Assembly (NCBI RefSeq): GCF_946481145.1
Contig: NZ_CAMLMJ010000020.1
Span: 16,924 to 80,923 of the forward strand
Direction: 5' to 3'
Source: an uncultured Sediminibacterium sp.
GTDB taxonomy: Bacteria; Bacteroidota; Bacteroidia; Chitinophagales; Chitinophagaceae
DNA length: 64,000 nucleotides
The position numbers were made by a program, and so were the translations under genes. The notes beneath the pieces were generated by a model that was not told where the DNA came from, did not search any database, and worked only from the letters and a program-made list of their open reading frames with translations. The first letter of the stretch is position 1. Every line of letters starts with the position of its first letter. Below, one piece after another: positions 45,476 to 54,477 of this stretch.

Positions 45476-46222
45476 TTAACTATTTGATTCAACTGTTCCT
45501 GATGAAACCGATTCACCAGACTCATCCAGGTATTGTTTCAACTCATCATCGCTCATATACTGAATATGTTCATTCACATCAGGAAATTCATCTTCACCAT
45601 ATTGTTCGCGGTAACCGGCTGCTACTATTAATTTTTCAGAGCTTGACAGATACGTATTTAACTCCTCTTCACTGAGTTTAGATATTTCATGCGAAACATC
45701 TATTTGGGCATAATCCGCAAATTTCATGTCTCCGTTTTGCTGACTAGTATCCGAGGTATACAAAACCGCAGTTGTTATAAGCAACCCCGCTACAACCGCC
45801 GCGGCTGCCAAGCGCATCCATTTTAAAGGTTTACGAGCCCTCATCTGAACTACAGGTATCTCACGCACCGCAGCCCTCTGCATAATGGTTTCCATATTCA
45901 GCGCCGGACTAGCCTGCTTATGGAAAGGCATTTCTTTTGACAAGGTATTGAGCAATGGAGACAATGACTCCATTTCTTCTGTCACATCCGCTTTATGTAT
46001 AGCTGCTATAATTCTGTCTGAAAGACCTTCAAAATATCCGTTAGGTAATTGGTAAACTTTGTTTTTCGAAATATCCGCATTTACCGCTAATCTTTCCAAT
46101 AGCAAATCTGAGAAAGCCTCGAAATACCCATCCGGTACACGGTAAGGTATACGAGCAGACAAATGTTCCAGTGAAAGACCCATTTGCTTCAATTCATTCT
46201 CTATTGCTTCTCTCTGACTCAT
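45476..46222 (-). CDS. Anti-sigma-factor-like membrane protein
   Basis: 248 residues. The N-terminal cytoplasmic part carries the motif P-x-GYFExxSD twice (VPDGYFEAFSDLLLERL and LPNGYFEGLSDRIIAAI), common in Bacteroidota proteins encoded with ECF sigma factors. One transmembrane helix at about 130-148 (LAAAAVVAGLLITTAVLY) and an acidic periplasmic tail (SKLSEEELNTYLSSSEK) follow. It lies 30 bases after the sigma gene on the same strand, in the position of the anti-sigma factor. No ZAS zinc motif is seen, so the call rests on context and topology. Confidence 0.75.
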   Translation of the reverse strand: MSQREAIENELKQMGLSLEHLSARIPYRVPDGYFEAFSDLLLERLAVNADISKNKVYQLPNGYFEGLSDRIIAAIHKADVTEEMESLSPLLNTLSKEMPFHKQASPALNMETIMQRAAVREIPVVQMRARKPLKWMRLAAAAVVAGLLITTAVLYTSDTSQQNGDMKFADYAQIDVSHEISKLSEEELNTYLSSSEKLIVAAGYREQYGEDEFPDVNEHIQYMSDDELKQYLDESGESVSSGTVESNS

Positions 46223-46252
46223 GTTTATTGGATACCCTTAATAAAACAAGGT

Positions 46253-46798
46253 TTAATTTTCACGGATAAATGCTTCAATTTTCTTTGCGGCATGATGATA
46301 ACTGGCTTTTAATGCCCCTTCAGTCGTCTCCAAAATACGGCTCATCTCTTCATATGGCATTTCGTCATAATATCGCAGATTAAATACTACCCGCTGTTTT
46401 TCAGGCAATTGCTGAATGGCGAGCTGTAATTTCCACTCCAGCCGATTGCCATCAAAGTTACTGTCGGCTTTGATTTTATTAGACAATCCCTCTCCTACTT
46501 CATCCATACTCACCGAAGCTCTTCTTTTCTGCTGTTCAATAAAACTCAAACATTCATTCGTTGCAATACGATACATCCAGGTATACAAACGACTATCTTC
46601 TCTGAAATTCTCCAGCCCCTTCCATACTTTAATAAACATATTCTGTAACACATCATTGGCATCATCATGGTCAATCACCATCCTTCTGATATGCCAGTAA
46701 AGTTTTTCCTGGTATTTTTTGATAATTGCGGTAAAACCCTGCTCCCTGGTTGAAGGCTGGCGAAATTGATCCAATAAGACCTTATCATCTAACTGCAT
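46253..46798 (-). CDS. ECF-type RNA polymerase sigma factor
   Basis: 181 residues with region 2 (DANDVLQNMFIKVWKGLENFREDSRLYTWMYRIATNECLSFI, of which DVLQNMFIKVWKGL and YTWMYRIATNECL are diagnostic) and region 4 (LPEKQRVVFNLRYYDEMPYEEMSRIL followed by TEGALKASYHHAAKKIE). It directs polymerase to stress-type promoters. First gene of a three-gene unit. The ATG at 46798 is preceded by a good housekeeping promoter (TTTG-20 bases-TATATTCG, 46815-46846). Confidence 0.93.
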   Translation of the reverse strand: MQLDDKVLLDQFRQPSTREQGFTAIIKKYQEKLYWHIRRMVIDHDDANDVLQNMFIKVWKGLENFREDSRLYTWMYRIATNECLSFIEQQKRRASVSMDEVGEGLSNKIKADSNFDGNRLEWKLQLAIQQLPEKQRVVFNLRYYDEMPYEEMSRILETTEGALKASYHHAAKKIEAFIREN

Positions 46799-46814
46799 GC
46801 AGGGCTATTTTACT

Positions 46815-46846
46815 CGAATATAATGTCATTGCCTTTTTAGACCAAA
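46815..46846 (-). promoter_or_regulatory. Promoter of the ECF sigma operon
   Basis: On the minus strand TTTG (46843-46846) and TATATTCG (46815-46822) are separated by 20 bases, near-consensus for Bacteroidota housekeeping promoters, 16 bases from the start codon of the sigma gene. Confidence 0.55.
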
Positions 46847-46971
46847 GAAGATTAGAAAAGTTTAATCTTCATAACTAACATTTGTTTTAAATACATCATT
46901 AATTCATTAGTCTTTTTTGAAAAATTCGTTAGTAAAATAGGTAGAAATGGGTAAATTGTGGAAGCAACCTT

Positions 46972-49545
46972 ATGACCTCTAATTATTATATCACACAGTT
47001 TCGGCGAAATGTAACAGATAAGTACACCATCTACAATAGTTTGTTCGCTGCCCTTCCCTTTTCAGGCATTGCCAATGTTGGTGCACTATTACCCATTTTA
47101 TCGCAATCATGTCAGGATGAATACCAGGCAGGAAAGAATCCGGTACAAATTATCAACGACTTCTTTCAACAGCATACGGAAGTACGTAGCGAAGAAGATA
47201 AACTTGATCGGCTGTTTAAATTTGTTCAGTATATAGAAAGACAGGTGGTGTTATTCGATGCCATAGAAGACGCAGCATTTGATTCTGTGAACAATATACA
47301 GGGAGCCGGTAGCATGAAAGCCTTGTATAATGAAGCTGTATTTGCAGGCAAAACACAGGCCCTGAAAAATAAACTTAAAAAGTTCAGGGTAAGAGTAGTA
47401 CTAACTGCTCACCCAACACAATTTTATCCCGGTACTGTTTTAGGTATTATTCACGATATGAGTGAGTCTATATCAAAGAACGATTTCCATACCATTAATG
47501 AATATATTCAACAACTGGGCATCACACCTTTTTTTAATAAAAAACAACCAACACCCTACGATGAGGCTTTGAACCTGATGTGGTACCTGGAAAATATTCT
47601 ATACCATTCAATCGGTAATATTTATAACACAATCGTAAGAGATGTTTTCGATTATCAATATGAAAGTGATAACCCCTTTATCGAATTAGGGTTTTGGCCG
47701 GGAGGCGACAGAGATGGTAATCCATTTGTAAATGCTGCCACGACCGTTAAAGTTGCTGAAGCACTCAGAAGTGCCATTACCGTTTGTTATTACCGCGATA
47801 TCAGGAAACTAAAACGAAGATTAAGTTTCTCCGGTGTTGATACACTAATCAGTGAACTGGAAGAAATCTTGTATGAAAATGTATTTCGTCCGACTGAACA
47901 GAACCGGGTACAGGTAGCCGAGCTGCAAAACAGGTTGCACCAAATTCGCCATCTGGTAGTGGAGAAGCATCATTCACTCTTCTTACAAAGACTCAATAGC
48001 CTTATTCATAAAGTAAATATTTTCGGAACGCATTTCGCGACAATAGATATTCGTCAGGACAGTCGCATTCACACACAGGTATTACAAGAGATTAATCGTG
48101 TATTGGGAAACAGCATATTACCAGATAACTATGCATCGTTACCAAATGCTGATAAAATAAATATTCTTAGCAATGTCAAGGAAACAGTTAATCCTGCCTC
48201 ATTTGAACCTGGCATTACAAAAGATACCATCGAAAGCATTTATGCTATCCGAACTATCCAACACCAAAATGGAGAAGCAGGATGTAATCGATATGTGATC
48301 AGCAATTGTCAGTCTGCTTTAAATGTTATGGAAGTATTTGCTTTATTCAGACTCTGCGGATGGCACCAGGAACAGATGCCCATAGACATAGTGCCCTTAT
48401 TTGAAACCATCGATGATCTGCAGGAAGCTGAAGACATCATGGATCAGTTATACCAGCACCCAGCCTATGCACAACACCTTACTGGTAGAAAAATGCATCA
48501 GACCATTATGCTTGGTTTTAGCGACGGTACAAAAGACGGTGGCTATTTACAGGCAAACTGGAGTATATATACGGCCAAAGAAAACCTTACCGCTATTTCC
48601 AGAAAATACAATGTAAAAGCCCGATTCTTTGATGGTCGTGGCGGACCACCTTCCAGGGGCGGCGGAAAAACCAATAAATTCTATGCGTCCATGGGAAATA
48701 ATATCGAAAATGAAGAGATTCAATTAACGATACAGGGACAAACCATTACCTCCAATTTTGGAACCATACAATCATCGCAGTACAACCTGGAACAATTATT
48801 AAGTGCTGGTATCAGTAACGAACTATTTGCTGACACAAGGATTCAATTGTCGCAACACGACCGATTTCTTTTAGATGAACTGGGACGAATCAGTCATGAA
48901 ACCTATCAAAAATTCAAGCAACATCCACTGTTCCTTTCCTACATGCAGTTGTTTAGTCCGCTTAATTATTACAGCAAAAGTAATATTGCGAGCAGACCAG
49001 CTAAAAGAGGCAGTGCAGGTGGATTACGTTTTGAAGATTTAAGGGCCATTCCATTTGTGGGTAGCTGGAGTCAGTTGAAACAAAATGTACCGGGCTTTTT
49101 TGGCGTAGGTACGGCCTTACAGGAAATGAAAGAAAAAGGATATTGGGAAGACATGAAAGCTATGTTCCGAAATGTATTGTTTTTTCATACCCTTGTCGAC
49201 AATAGCATGATGAGTATGCTCAAATCTTTTTTCCCGCTAACCCAATACATAAAAGATGATCCGGAATACGGTCCTGTATGGCAATTGGTAAAAGATGAAT
49301 TTGACCTTACAGAAAAATTAGTGCTTGAGCTGGCAGGCGTTTCAAAACTTATGGAAGATGATTTAGCTGGAAGGGCCTCCATACAAATGAGGGATAAAAT
49401 TGTACTGCCGCTGCTAACAATACAACAATACGCCCTCCATCAAATAAGAAAAAGTGATCCTGACAGTGATAAAAAAACGATCTACGAAAAACTCGTCACA
49501 AGAAGCATGTTCGGCATCATCAACGCCGCCCGCAACTCAGCATAG
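46972..49545 (+). CDS. ppc: Phosphoenolpyruvate carboxylase
   Basis: 857 residues, slightly shorter than enterobacterial PEPC. Carboxylates phosphoenolpyruvate to oxaloacetate. Catalytic His in VVLTAHPTQFYPG, GFWPGGDRDGNPFV, TIDIRQDSRIH, and the mobile loop FDGRGGPPSRGGGKT in place of the more familiar FHGRGGxxGRGG, as well as SRPAKRGSAGGLRFEDLRAIPF for the SRPxKR segment. The C-terminus ends INAARNSA rather than the NTG of proteobacterial enzymes, so aspartate-type feedback may differ. Monocistronic, divergent from the sigma operon. Confidence 0.93.
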   Translation: MTSNYYITQFRRNVTDKYTIYNSLFAALPFSGIANVGALLPILSQSCQDEYQAGKNPVQIINDFFQQHTEVRSEEDKLDRLFKFVQYIERQVVLFDAIEDAAFDSVNNIQGAGSMKALYNEAVFAGKTQALKNKLKKFRVRVVLTAHPTQFYPGTVLGIIHDMSESISKNDFHTINEYIQQLGITPFFNKKQPTPYDEALNLMWYLENILYHSIGNIYNTIVRDVFDYQYESDNPFIELGFWPGGDRDGNPFVNAATTVKVAEALRSAITVCYYRDIRKLKRRLSFSGVDTLISELEEILYENVFRPTEQNRVQVAELQNRLHQIRHLVVEKHHSLFLQRLNSLIHKVNIFGTHFATIDIRQDSRIHTQVLQEINRVLGNSILPDNYASLPNADKINILSNVKETVNPASFEPGITKDTIESIYAIRTIQHQNGEAGCNRYVISNCQSALNVMEVFALFRLCGWHQEQMPIDIVPLFETIDDLQEAEDIMDQLYQHPAYAQHLTGRKMHQTIMLGFSDGTKDGGYLQANWSIYTAKENLTAISRKYNVKARFFDGRGGPPSRGGGKTNKFYASMGNNIENEEIQLTIQGQTITSNFGTIQSSQYNLEQLLSAGISNELFADTRIQLSQHDRFLLDELGRISHETYQKFKQHPLFLSYMQLFSPLNYYSKSNIASRPAKRGSAGGLRFEDLRAIPFVGSWSQLKQNVPGFFGVGTALQEMKEKGYWEDMKAMFRNVLFFHTLVDNSMMSMLKSFFPLTQYIKDDPEYGPVWQLVKDEFDLTEKLVLELAGVSKLMEDDLAGRASIQMRDKIVLPLLTIQQYALHQIRKSDPDSDKKTIYEKLVTRSMFGIINAARNSA

Positions 49546-49555
49546 GGCTATATCA

Positions 49556-49611
49556 ATGTCCAATATCGAATATCCAATTTTCAACTTCGAAGTTGGATAT
49601 TCAATATTTCA
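49556..49611. repeat. AATATTGAATATCC-word palindrome
   Basis: Arms 49562-49577 and 49593-49608 pair at 15 of 16 positions around AACTTCGAAGTT, itself a perfect palindrome. Read on the minus strand it begins with the TGA of the glycosylase gene (49609-49611). It ends both converging transcripts, ppc and the glycosylase. Confidence 0.75.
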
Positions 49612-50205
49612 TTCTTCGTCTTTCCATCCCCACAAATGCAGGCATGCATAGGTTCTGTAGGGCGACCAATTGGCGGAAATTTTTAGCATGCGTGCTTTCA
49701 TTTTCTTTTTATCCGTTGAACTGATCTTATAAAGTTTACACATAGCCTGTTGAATACCCAGGTCATCTACTGCAAAAACATCTTCACGGCCCAGGCTAAA
49801 CATCAGTAACATTTCAACCGTCCACTTACCTACTCCTTTTATTTGCGTAAGTAATTCAATAATTGTTTCATTATCTAATTTCCGTAAGCGTGTATCGGTA
49901 ATTTTATGCGTTAGGCAAAAACTGGCCACATTTTGTACATAGGTAACTTTAGCATTACTCAGGCCAATACCACGTAATGTTTCAAATGGTGTATCCAGCA
50001 CCTGCTGAGGCTTGGGTTCTTTTCCTTTATATAGTTCAAGAAAACGATGGAAGATTACTTTTGCGACTTTAGTACTTAACTGCTGGCTCATAATACTGGC
50101 CATTAAACGCAAGGGGATATTTTTATGTAACCTAAGTTCATGGGTTGTTCCAGCGAGTATACCAGCCAGTTTAGGGTCTTTCAGTAAATGCTTTTTATAT
50201 TCCAT
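49609..50205 (-). CDS. DNA-3-methyladenine glycosylase, AlkA-like (HhH-GPD)
   Basis: 198 residues from the ATG at 50205 (the frame is open from a GTG at 50232). HhH-GPD domain: LMASIMSQQLSTKVAKVIF near the N-terminus, hairpin ITQIKGVGKWTVEMLL-like segment (TQIKGVGKWTVEMLLMF), and the catalytic Asp in VFAVDDLGIQQAM. It removes alkylated purines in base excision repair. No FeS cluster and no N-terminal AlkA extension, so it is the short type (like archaeal or yeast Mag1 enzymes). Divergent from mnmD. Confidence 0.9.
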   Translation of the reverse strand: MEYKKHLLKDPKLAGILAGTTHELRLHKNIPLRLMASIMSQQLSTKVAKVIFHRFLELYKGKEPKPQQVLDTPFETLRGIGLSNAKVTYVQNVASFCLTHKITDTRLRKLDNETIIELLTQIKGVGKWTVEMLLMFSLGREDVFAVDDLGIQQAMCKLYKISSTDKKKMKARMLKISANWSPYRTYACLHLWGWKDEE

Positions 50206-50247
50206 ATTGGAAAGATAAAGATTCGTTTTCACTCATGATACATAGCT

Positions 50248-50255
50248 TATTTTTG
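50248..50255 (+). promoter_or_regulatory. mnmD -7 element TATTTTTG
   Basis: Exact TAnnTTTG match 10 bases before the mnmD ATG, with a TTTTC box about 19 bases upstream near 50226. The leader would be about 6 bases. Confidence 0.5.
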
Positions 50256-50265
50256 TGTCAGTAAC

Positions 50266-50934
50266 ATGGAAAGAAAAGTCCTTACTACCGCCGATGGATC
50301 AGATACGATTGCCATACCTGAGATGCAGGTAACCTACCACAGTAAACATGGTGCCATTCAGGAAAGTAACCATGTTTTTTTAGATGCTGGTTTACAATAC
50401 TGTACACAAACACTTGGTAAAACTTCTTTGCAAATACTGGAAATGGGATTCGGTACCGGGTTAAACTGTTTACTTACTGCCATCCAGGCAAGAGATAAAA
50501 ATTACCAGATACAATATCATACCCTTGAGGCATTCCCGCTTCAACCAAATGAGATTGCTTCCTTAAATCATGGAACTGTACTGAATGAACAGTATTTGTT
50601 TTTGGCCATTCATCAGGCGGGTTGGGAAATACCTCAATCAATTCAACCCGGTTTTCAACTGATAAAACACCATACAAGTTTATTGTCATTTGAGCTTTCT
50701 TCCGGCATTGATTGCATATACTACGACGCATTCGCCCCATCTGCTCAACCAGAGCTTTGGAATACCCGGATATTTGAAAAGCTATACTCATTTCTTGTTC
50801 CGGGAGGCGTGCTGGTTACTTATTGCAGTAAAAGTGTTGTACGTCATTCAATGAAAGCTGCTGGTTTCCGTGTTACTAAAATACCCGGGCCTCCGGGAAA
50901 AAGAGAAATGGTAAGAGCATTTAAAGACGCATAA
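50266..50934 (+). CDS. mnmD: tRNA (mnm5s2U34) methyltransferase MnmD
   Basis: 222 residues, the stand-alone methyltransferase domain that in enterobacteria is fused to an FAD oxidoreductase in MnmC. SAM-binding motif LEMGFGTGLNCLLTAI (about 65-80), then LEAFPLQPNE and the DUF752-type signature YYDAFAPSAQPELWN, followed by VPGGVLVTYCSKSVVRHSMKAAGF. It catalyses the last methyl transfer onto the wobble uridine of several tRNAs. Without the oxidase domain it acts on the nm5 form made through the glycine-independent route. Full length for this type. Confidence 0.88.
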   Translation: MERKVLTTADGSDTIAIPEMQVTYHSKHGAIQESNHVFLDAGLQYCTQTLGKTSLQILEMGFGTGLNCLLTAIQARDKNYQIQYHTLEAFPLQPNEIASLNHGTVLNEQYLFLAIHQAGWEIPQSIQPGFQLIKHHTSLLSFELSSGIDCIYYDAFAPSAQPELWNTRIFEKLYSFLVPGGVLVTYCSKSVVRHSMKAAGFRVTKIPGPPGKREMVRAFKDA

Positions 50935-50963
50935 TTTTCAGTAGCTTACTGTAAATTATTACT

Positions 50964-51386
50964 ATGAAATGGTCAATACTATGCCTGCTTCTAATGTTTA
51001 CTACATTTTCATATGCCCAGCAGGGAGATGAAAAAATCATCCGGGATATTCTAGAGCGACAAACCCGCGACTGGAACCGCGGTGATATTGATGCTTTTAT
51101 GAAAGGCTATTGGCAAAGCGACAGTTTAATGTTTGTTGGCAAAAGTGGGGTTACTTATGGTTATCAGCAAACCCTAAACAATTACAAGAAAAATTATCCC
51201 GATACAGCAGCTATGGGTAAACTGAGGTTTAATATTCTCGAAGTCAGAAGAATATCTTCCGATCATTTTTTTGTTTTGGGGAAATGGATGCTTACCAGAA
51301 GCATCGGAGACCTAAGTGGCCATTATACCCTGATTTTCAGAAAGATAAAAGGCGTTTGGAACATCATTTCAGACCATAGCAGCTAA
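50964..51386 (+). CDS. SnoaL/NTF2-like (DUF4440-type) secreted protein
   Basis: 140 residues with a signal peptide (SILCLLLMFTTFSYAQQ). The mature part has the cone-shaped fold pattern of the NTF2-like superfamily: a first helix with IIRDILERQTRDWNRGDIDAFMKGYW, GVTYGYQQTLNNYKKNYPD, and beta strands FFVLGKWMLTRS and GHYTLIFRKIKGVWNIISDHSS. The closing H/WxIxxDH segment is typical of the ketosteroid-isomerase-like DUF4440 group. The ligand is unknown. It is probably co-transcribed with mnmD, 29 bases before it. Confidence 0.82.
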   Translation: MKWSILCLLLMFTTFSYAQQGDEKIIRDILERQTRDWNRGDIDAFMKGYWQSDSLMFVGKSGVTYGYQQTLNNYKKNYPDTAAMGKLRFNILEVRRISSDHFFVLGKWMLTRSIGDLSGHYTLIFRKIKGVWNIISDHSS

Positions 51387-51433
51387 TGTTTGTAATATTC
51401 CGACTATTTAACGACTAATATAAAAACAACTAT

Positions 51434-52351
51434 ATGGCACTCATTATTATTGGTATTGTAGTATTGGTCATCGGCTTTGCACTCAGAAGTCAGGAAAGAG
51501 AAGAAATCCGTAAACTGGCAACAGGTATAAGGGTATTTGGACTGCTGATTATCATTGTCGGTTTTCTTACCTCCTGTATCAAGCAAATTGATGCTGGTCA
51601 GATAGGTGTGAAAAGCCTTTTTGGTAAAGTGTCGGATGATGTACTAACCAGCGGATTAAATATGGTAAATCCATTGATTGATGTTAAAACAGTAGACATC
51701 AAAACACAAAACTATACCATGAGCGGGGTACAGGATGAGGGAGACAAAGCAAATGATGATGCCATCAGGGTATTAACGGCAGATGGATTGGAAGTGATTA
51801 TTGACCTGACTGTATTGTATCGTGTAATTGGTGAAGAAGCGCCAAGGATTGTAAAAGAAACAGGATTGGATTATAAAGACAAGATAGTGCGTCCGCTTAC
51901 ACGTACCAAAATTCGTGACAATGCAGTGTACTTTACTGCAATTGAACTCTATTCAAATAAACGCGATCAGTTTCAGAATCGCATCTTTAAGAGTATTGAA
52001 GATGATTTTAAAAAACGTGGTCTGGTATTGGAGCAACTTTTGGTTCGTAACATCACCCTGCCAAACAATGTAAAAACTTCTATAGAAGAAAAAATAAAAG
52101 CTGAGCAAGACGCTCAAAAAATGGAATTCGTTCTGCAAAAAGAAAAACAGGAAGCTGAACGTAAGAGAGTAGAAGCACAGGGTATTGCAGACTATCAGCG
52201 TATTATGAGTAGTGGTCTTACCGATAAACAATTACAATACGAGCAAATTCAGGTGTTAAAAGGATTGGTTACTTCTCCAAACTCAAAAGTTATCGTAATG
52301 GGTAAAGGAAACACACCAGTTATATTAGATACCAAAGACAATAAGAATTAA
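51434..52351 (+). CDS. SPFH/prohibitin-like membrane protein
   Basis: 305 residues. Two N-terminal transmembrane helices (about 2-18 and 35-53), then the SPFH domain with QIDAGQIGVKSLFGKVSDD, VLTADGLEVIIDLTVLYRVIG and TRTKIRDNAVYFTAIELYS, followed by a coiled coil (EEKIKAEQDAQKMEFVLQKEKQEAERKRVEAQ, only its character is noted) and VIVMGKGNTPVIL at the end. Proteins of this kind form large membrane rings, often guarding FtsH. Its TAA shares 4 bases with the convergent VanZ-like gene. Confidence 0.88.
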   Translation: MALIIIGIVVLVIGFALRSQEREEIRKLATGIRVFGLLIIIVGFLTSCIKQIDAGQIGVKSLFGKVSDDVLTSGLNMVNPLIDVKTVDIKTQNYTMSGVQDEGDKANDDAIRVLTADGLEVIIDLTVLYRVIGEEAPRIVKETGLDYKDKIVRPLTRTKIRDNAVYFTAIELYSNKRDQFQNRIFKSIEDDFKKRGLVLEQLLVRNITLPNNVKTSIEEKIKAEQDAQKMEFVLQKEKQEAERKRVEAQGIADYQRIMSSGLTDKQLQYEQIQVLKGLVTSPNSKVIVMGKGNTPVILDTKDNKN

Positions 52352-52752
52352 GCTGTTGTATTTGCAGTTGCCGGCCTGAAACGAAACATTAATCTTCTAA
52401 AATAGAGATGGCCGAGAAATACCCCAATCACGGAAGAGATAATATCAAGATAATCGAAGGTTCTTCCGAAAATGGGTATCAACTGCAGGTATTCATTTAT
52501 AATCACCAGCAAAAGCCCAAAAAAGCAGGTAATATTCAAATCCAGCTCTGTTTCTAACCTGAATATGCGCTGAAAAAACCAGCATGCCCCAAATGGCAAT
52601 AAAAAAGAACCAATCAGATTGGGTGCTAGTCCGACCAGTGGCTTCAATGAAGGATCAATGAAAACAAATGGTCTGATCAAAAATTTAATAGACCAGATTA
52701 GTAATGTACCAATGATCACTACCCACCTCGAAGTTTTCTTTAAGGGCATCAT
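52348..52752 (-). CDS. VanZ-like small membrane protein
   Basis: 134 residues with four transmembrane segments (VVIIGTLLIWSIKFLIR, LAPNLIGSFLLPFGACWFF, ITCFFGLLLVIINEYLQL, YLDIISSVIGVFLGHLYF). The closing NEYLQLIPIFGRTFDYLDIISSVIGV is the VanZ pattern (E-x-x-Q near GRxFDxxD followed by a G-containing helix); known family members give low-level glycopeptide resistance in Gram-positives, but their role here is unknown. It overlaps the SPFH stop by 4 bases. Confidence 0.75.
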   Translation of the reverse strand: MMPLKKTSRWVVIIGTLLIWSIKFLIRPFVFIDPSLKPLVGLAPNLIGSFLLPFGACWFFQRIFRLETELDLNITCFFGLLLVIINEYLQLIPIFGRTFDYLDIISSVIGVFLGHLYFRRLMFRFRPATANTTA

Positions 52753-52810
52753 GTATTCAGTTTCAGCTCTGAAAATACAGATTTACACAGGTAATAGCAA
52801 ATGATGCAGG

Positions 52811-52841
52811 ATGGTCTATGGACTATGGACTAAAGTCTACC
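52811..52841. repeat. Partial GGTCTATGGAC-word element
   Basis: One arm of the word family (GGTCTATGGACTATGGAC at 52813-52830) with only a 5-base reverse complement following. It looks like a truncated or eroded copy of the palindromes at 18879 and 58874. It is upstream of the VanZ-like gene and downstream of the 83-residue gene. Confidence 0.55.
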
Positions 52842-52879
52842 GCTGCCTTATACATAGCCACCATGAATAACTTTATATG

Positions 52880-53131
52880 CTATTCCTCAAAATCAATGGG
52901 TTTTCGCCAAAGCCTGATAACATACCAGAGATAAGCTGTTAAACTCAGCAGGAACCATATATAGAACAAGATATTACCGAGTTTTATTTGTCCTTCAACA
53001 AATGCATACCCATACATAATGCCAGCTGTAGAATTCAGTGCAAGCCATAAAAGCCCTAGCGATAGGGTGTTGATGATTCGAATCAGATATTTACGGATAC
53101 CAGGTTCCAATAGTGATGATTTATCGAACAA
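52880..53131 (-). CDS. Small two-helix membrane protein, unknown
   Basis: 83 residues, two transmembrane helices (about 21-44, TLSLGLLWLALNSTAGIMYGY, and 51-70, LGNILFYIWFLLSLTAYLWYVI) flanked by basic ends (RKYLIRI and RLWRKPIDFEE). It looks like a genuine small membrane protein because the charge distribution fits the positive-inside rule, but I know no function. It lies in the stretch between the VanZ-like protein and the M23 protease on the same strand as both. Confidence 0.7.
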   Translation of the reverse strand: MFDKSSLLEPGIRKYLIRIINTLSLGLLWLALNSTAGIMYGYAFVEGQIKLGNILFYIWFLLSLTAYLWYVIRLWRKPIDFEE

Positions 53132-53254
53132 AATACAAACTGCAACCCTGATTGTTCTGTAAATGAATGATTCTTTTCAAAATAATTACCGCGCATGAAC
53201 ATTCATCATCAGTTGAAGCAATCTCCCGCAAGCAACAAGCCAAGCGTAGGATAA

Positions 53255-53320
53255 AACACGGATGTTCATGATTTTCAGGATCTATCATGATAAATCCTGA
53301 AAATCATGAACATTTGTGTT
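53255..53320. repeat. TCATGATTTTCAGGAT-word hairpin, copy 1
   Basis: Arms 53255-53280 and 53295-53320 pair with two mismatches around a 14-base loop (itself containing ATCATGAT). The same hairpin is at 62768-62841. Both are followed by the conserved module, here at 53322, directly adjacent. Confidence 0.8.
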
Positions 53321-53321
53321 C

Positions 53322-53377
53322 CATCAATAGCAGAAAGTCTAAAATAAGCGCCAATCAAGGCTAAAAGCTAGAAGCCA
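53322..53377 (+). repeat. Conserved interspersed module, copy C
   Basis: Core 53337-53356 matches the consensus GCCTAAAACAAGCACCAATC at 17 of 20 positions, preceded by AATAGCAGAAA and followed by AAGGCTAAAAGCTAG. It ends seven bases from the stop of the M23 gene (minus strand), so the sequence would form the tail of that message. Confidence 0.78.
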
Positions 53378-53383
53378 AAGTTT

Positions 53384-54355
53384 TTAATCCATACTCTGGT
53401 TGCTAGCAGCCGCAAGTTTAAGTAAACGATCAAACTGAGCAGGTGTTAGATCGTTATAGAAATAGTAAATAGGGTTTACAGGCATACCCCGGTGGTGTAC
53501 CTCATAATGGCAATGCGGACCCGAACTTTTCCCGGTATTTCCTACATAACCAATCACTTCCCCTCTTTTAACTCTTTGTCCAACCCTTGCTTTAATCCTG
53601 TACATGTGACCATACAGGGTTTGGTAGTTATTACCATGATTAATCACGACCCTGTTACCAAATCCGCCGGTATTAAATCCTGCATCAGAAACTACGCCAT
53701 CAGCAGTTGCATAAATGGGCGTACCACGGGGTGCGGTAAAATCCATTCCGAGATGAGCCCTACGGTCTTTATAGATAGGGTCAATACGGTATCCATAACC
53801 CGATGCAATTCGGGTCAGATCTTTATTACTAATAGGCTGAATAGCAGGAATAGACGCAAGTAATTGTTCTTTGTTCTTAACCATTTTTGTGATTTCGTCG
53901 AAAGAACGTTCCTGATATGCCATCCTTAGCGCAAGGTTATTCAACTGAGCCGTCATGTTTTTTACCAGTTCGGTTGAACCCATACTTTGTACCAGTTGAA
54001 CCTCCTTCCGCTTTTCCATTTCTTTCACCCTTGCACTATCCGGAATAGGATTGGCTTCAAAAATTGACCGGTAAACCGCATTATCACGGTTGGCAATTTC
54101 GTCCATCTGTAATTCCAGTTGCTTGAGGCGCTCAGACATGATATCGTAATTCTGCCTCAAATCGTCGTTCTGCTGACGTAAAAGCTTTTCCTTTGGAGAG
54201 TCGATATAACGGAAGGCTATGGCAAAAATGATGATCCCGGTTACTATCGAAGCGGCAATAAAACCAAATAACTGTAATAGACGCACCCTAAGCGGGGTTT
54301 CCAGCTTTTCATAGCGAAGCGTATGCGTATTATAGTAATATTTGATCTTTTTCAT
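53384..54355 (-). CDS. M23 family metallopeptidase (LytM/DipM-like endopeptidase)
   Basis: 323 residues: a transmembrane helix (about 28-49), a coiled coil (about 55-180), then an M23 domain with the first metal ligands in HLGMDFTAPRGTP (H and D), the second His pair in GPHCHYEVHHRG and core GNRVVINHGNNYQTLYGHM. All four zinc/catalytic residues of active LytM are present, so it likely cuts peptidoglycan cross-links rather than acting as a pure activator such as EnvC. Topology is type II membrane protein with the catalytic domain in the periplasm. Confidence 0.92.
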   Translation of the reverse strand: MKKIKYYYNTHTLRYEKLETPLRVRLLQLFGFIAASIVTGIIIFAIAFRYIDSPKEKLLRQQNDDLRQNYDIMSERLKQLELQMDEIANRDNAVYRSIFEANPIPDSARVKEMEKRKEVQLVQSMGSTELVKNMTAQLNNLALRMAYQERSFDEITKMVKNKEQLLASIPAIQPISNKDLTRIASGYGYRIDPIYKDRRAHLGMDFTAPRGTPIYATADGVVSDAGFNTGGFGNRVVINHGNNYQTLYGHMYRIKARVGQRVKRGEVIGYVGNTGKSSGPHCHYEVHHRGMPVNPIYYFYNDLTPAQFDRLLKLAAASNQSMD

Positions 54356-54477
54356 ATTCAGGGGGCAAATCGCAAGGCGGCCAATTGAAAAGAACAGGCC
54401 ATTTCCTTACCTTTGATGCCTTTCTAAAGCGCTCAAAGATAGCTTCTGAGCGACTAAAATACAGTTTTTAAAATTTT

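Noticed and set aside
48635..48680. Mutation in the ppc mobile loop (FDGRGGPPSRGG)
   Set aside because: The His-to-Asp and Pro changes look like a lineage form of the motif rather than loss, since the arginines and glycines remain and the enzyme is otherwise complete.
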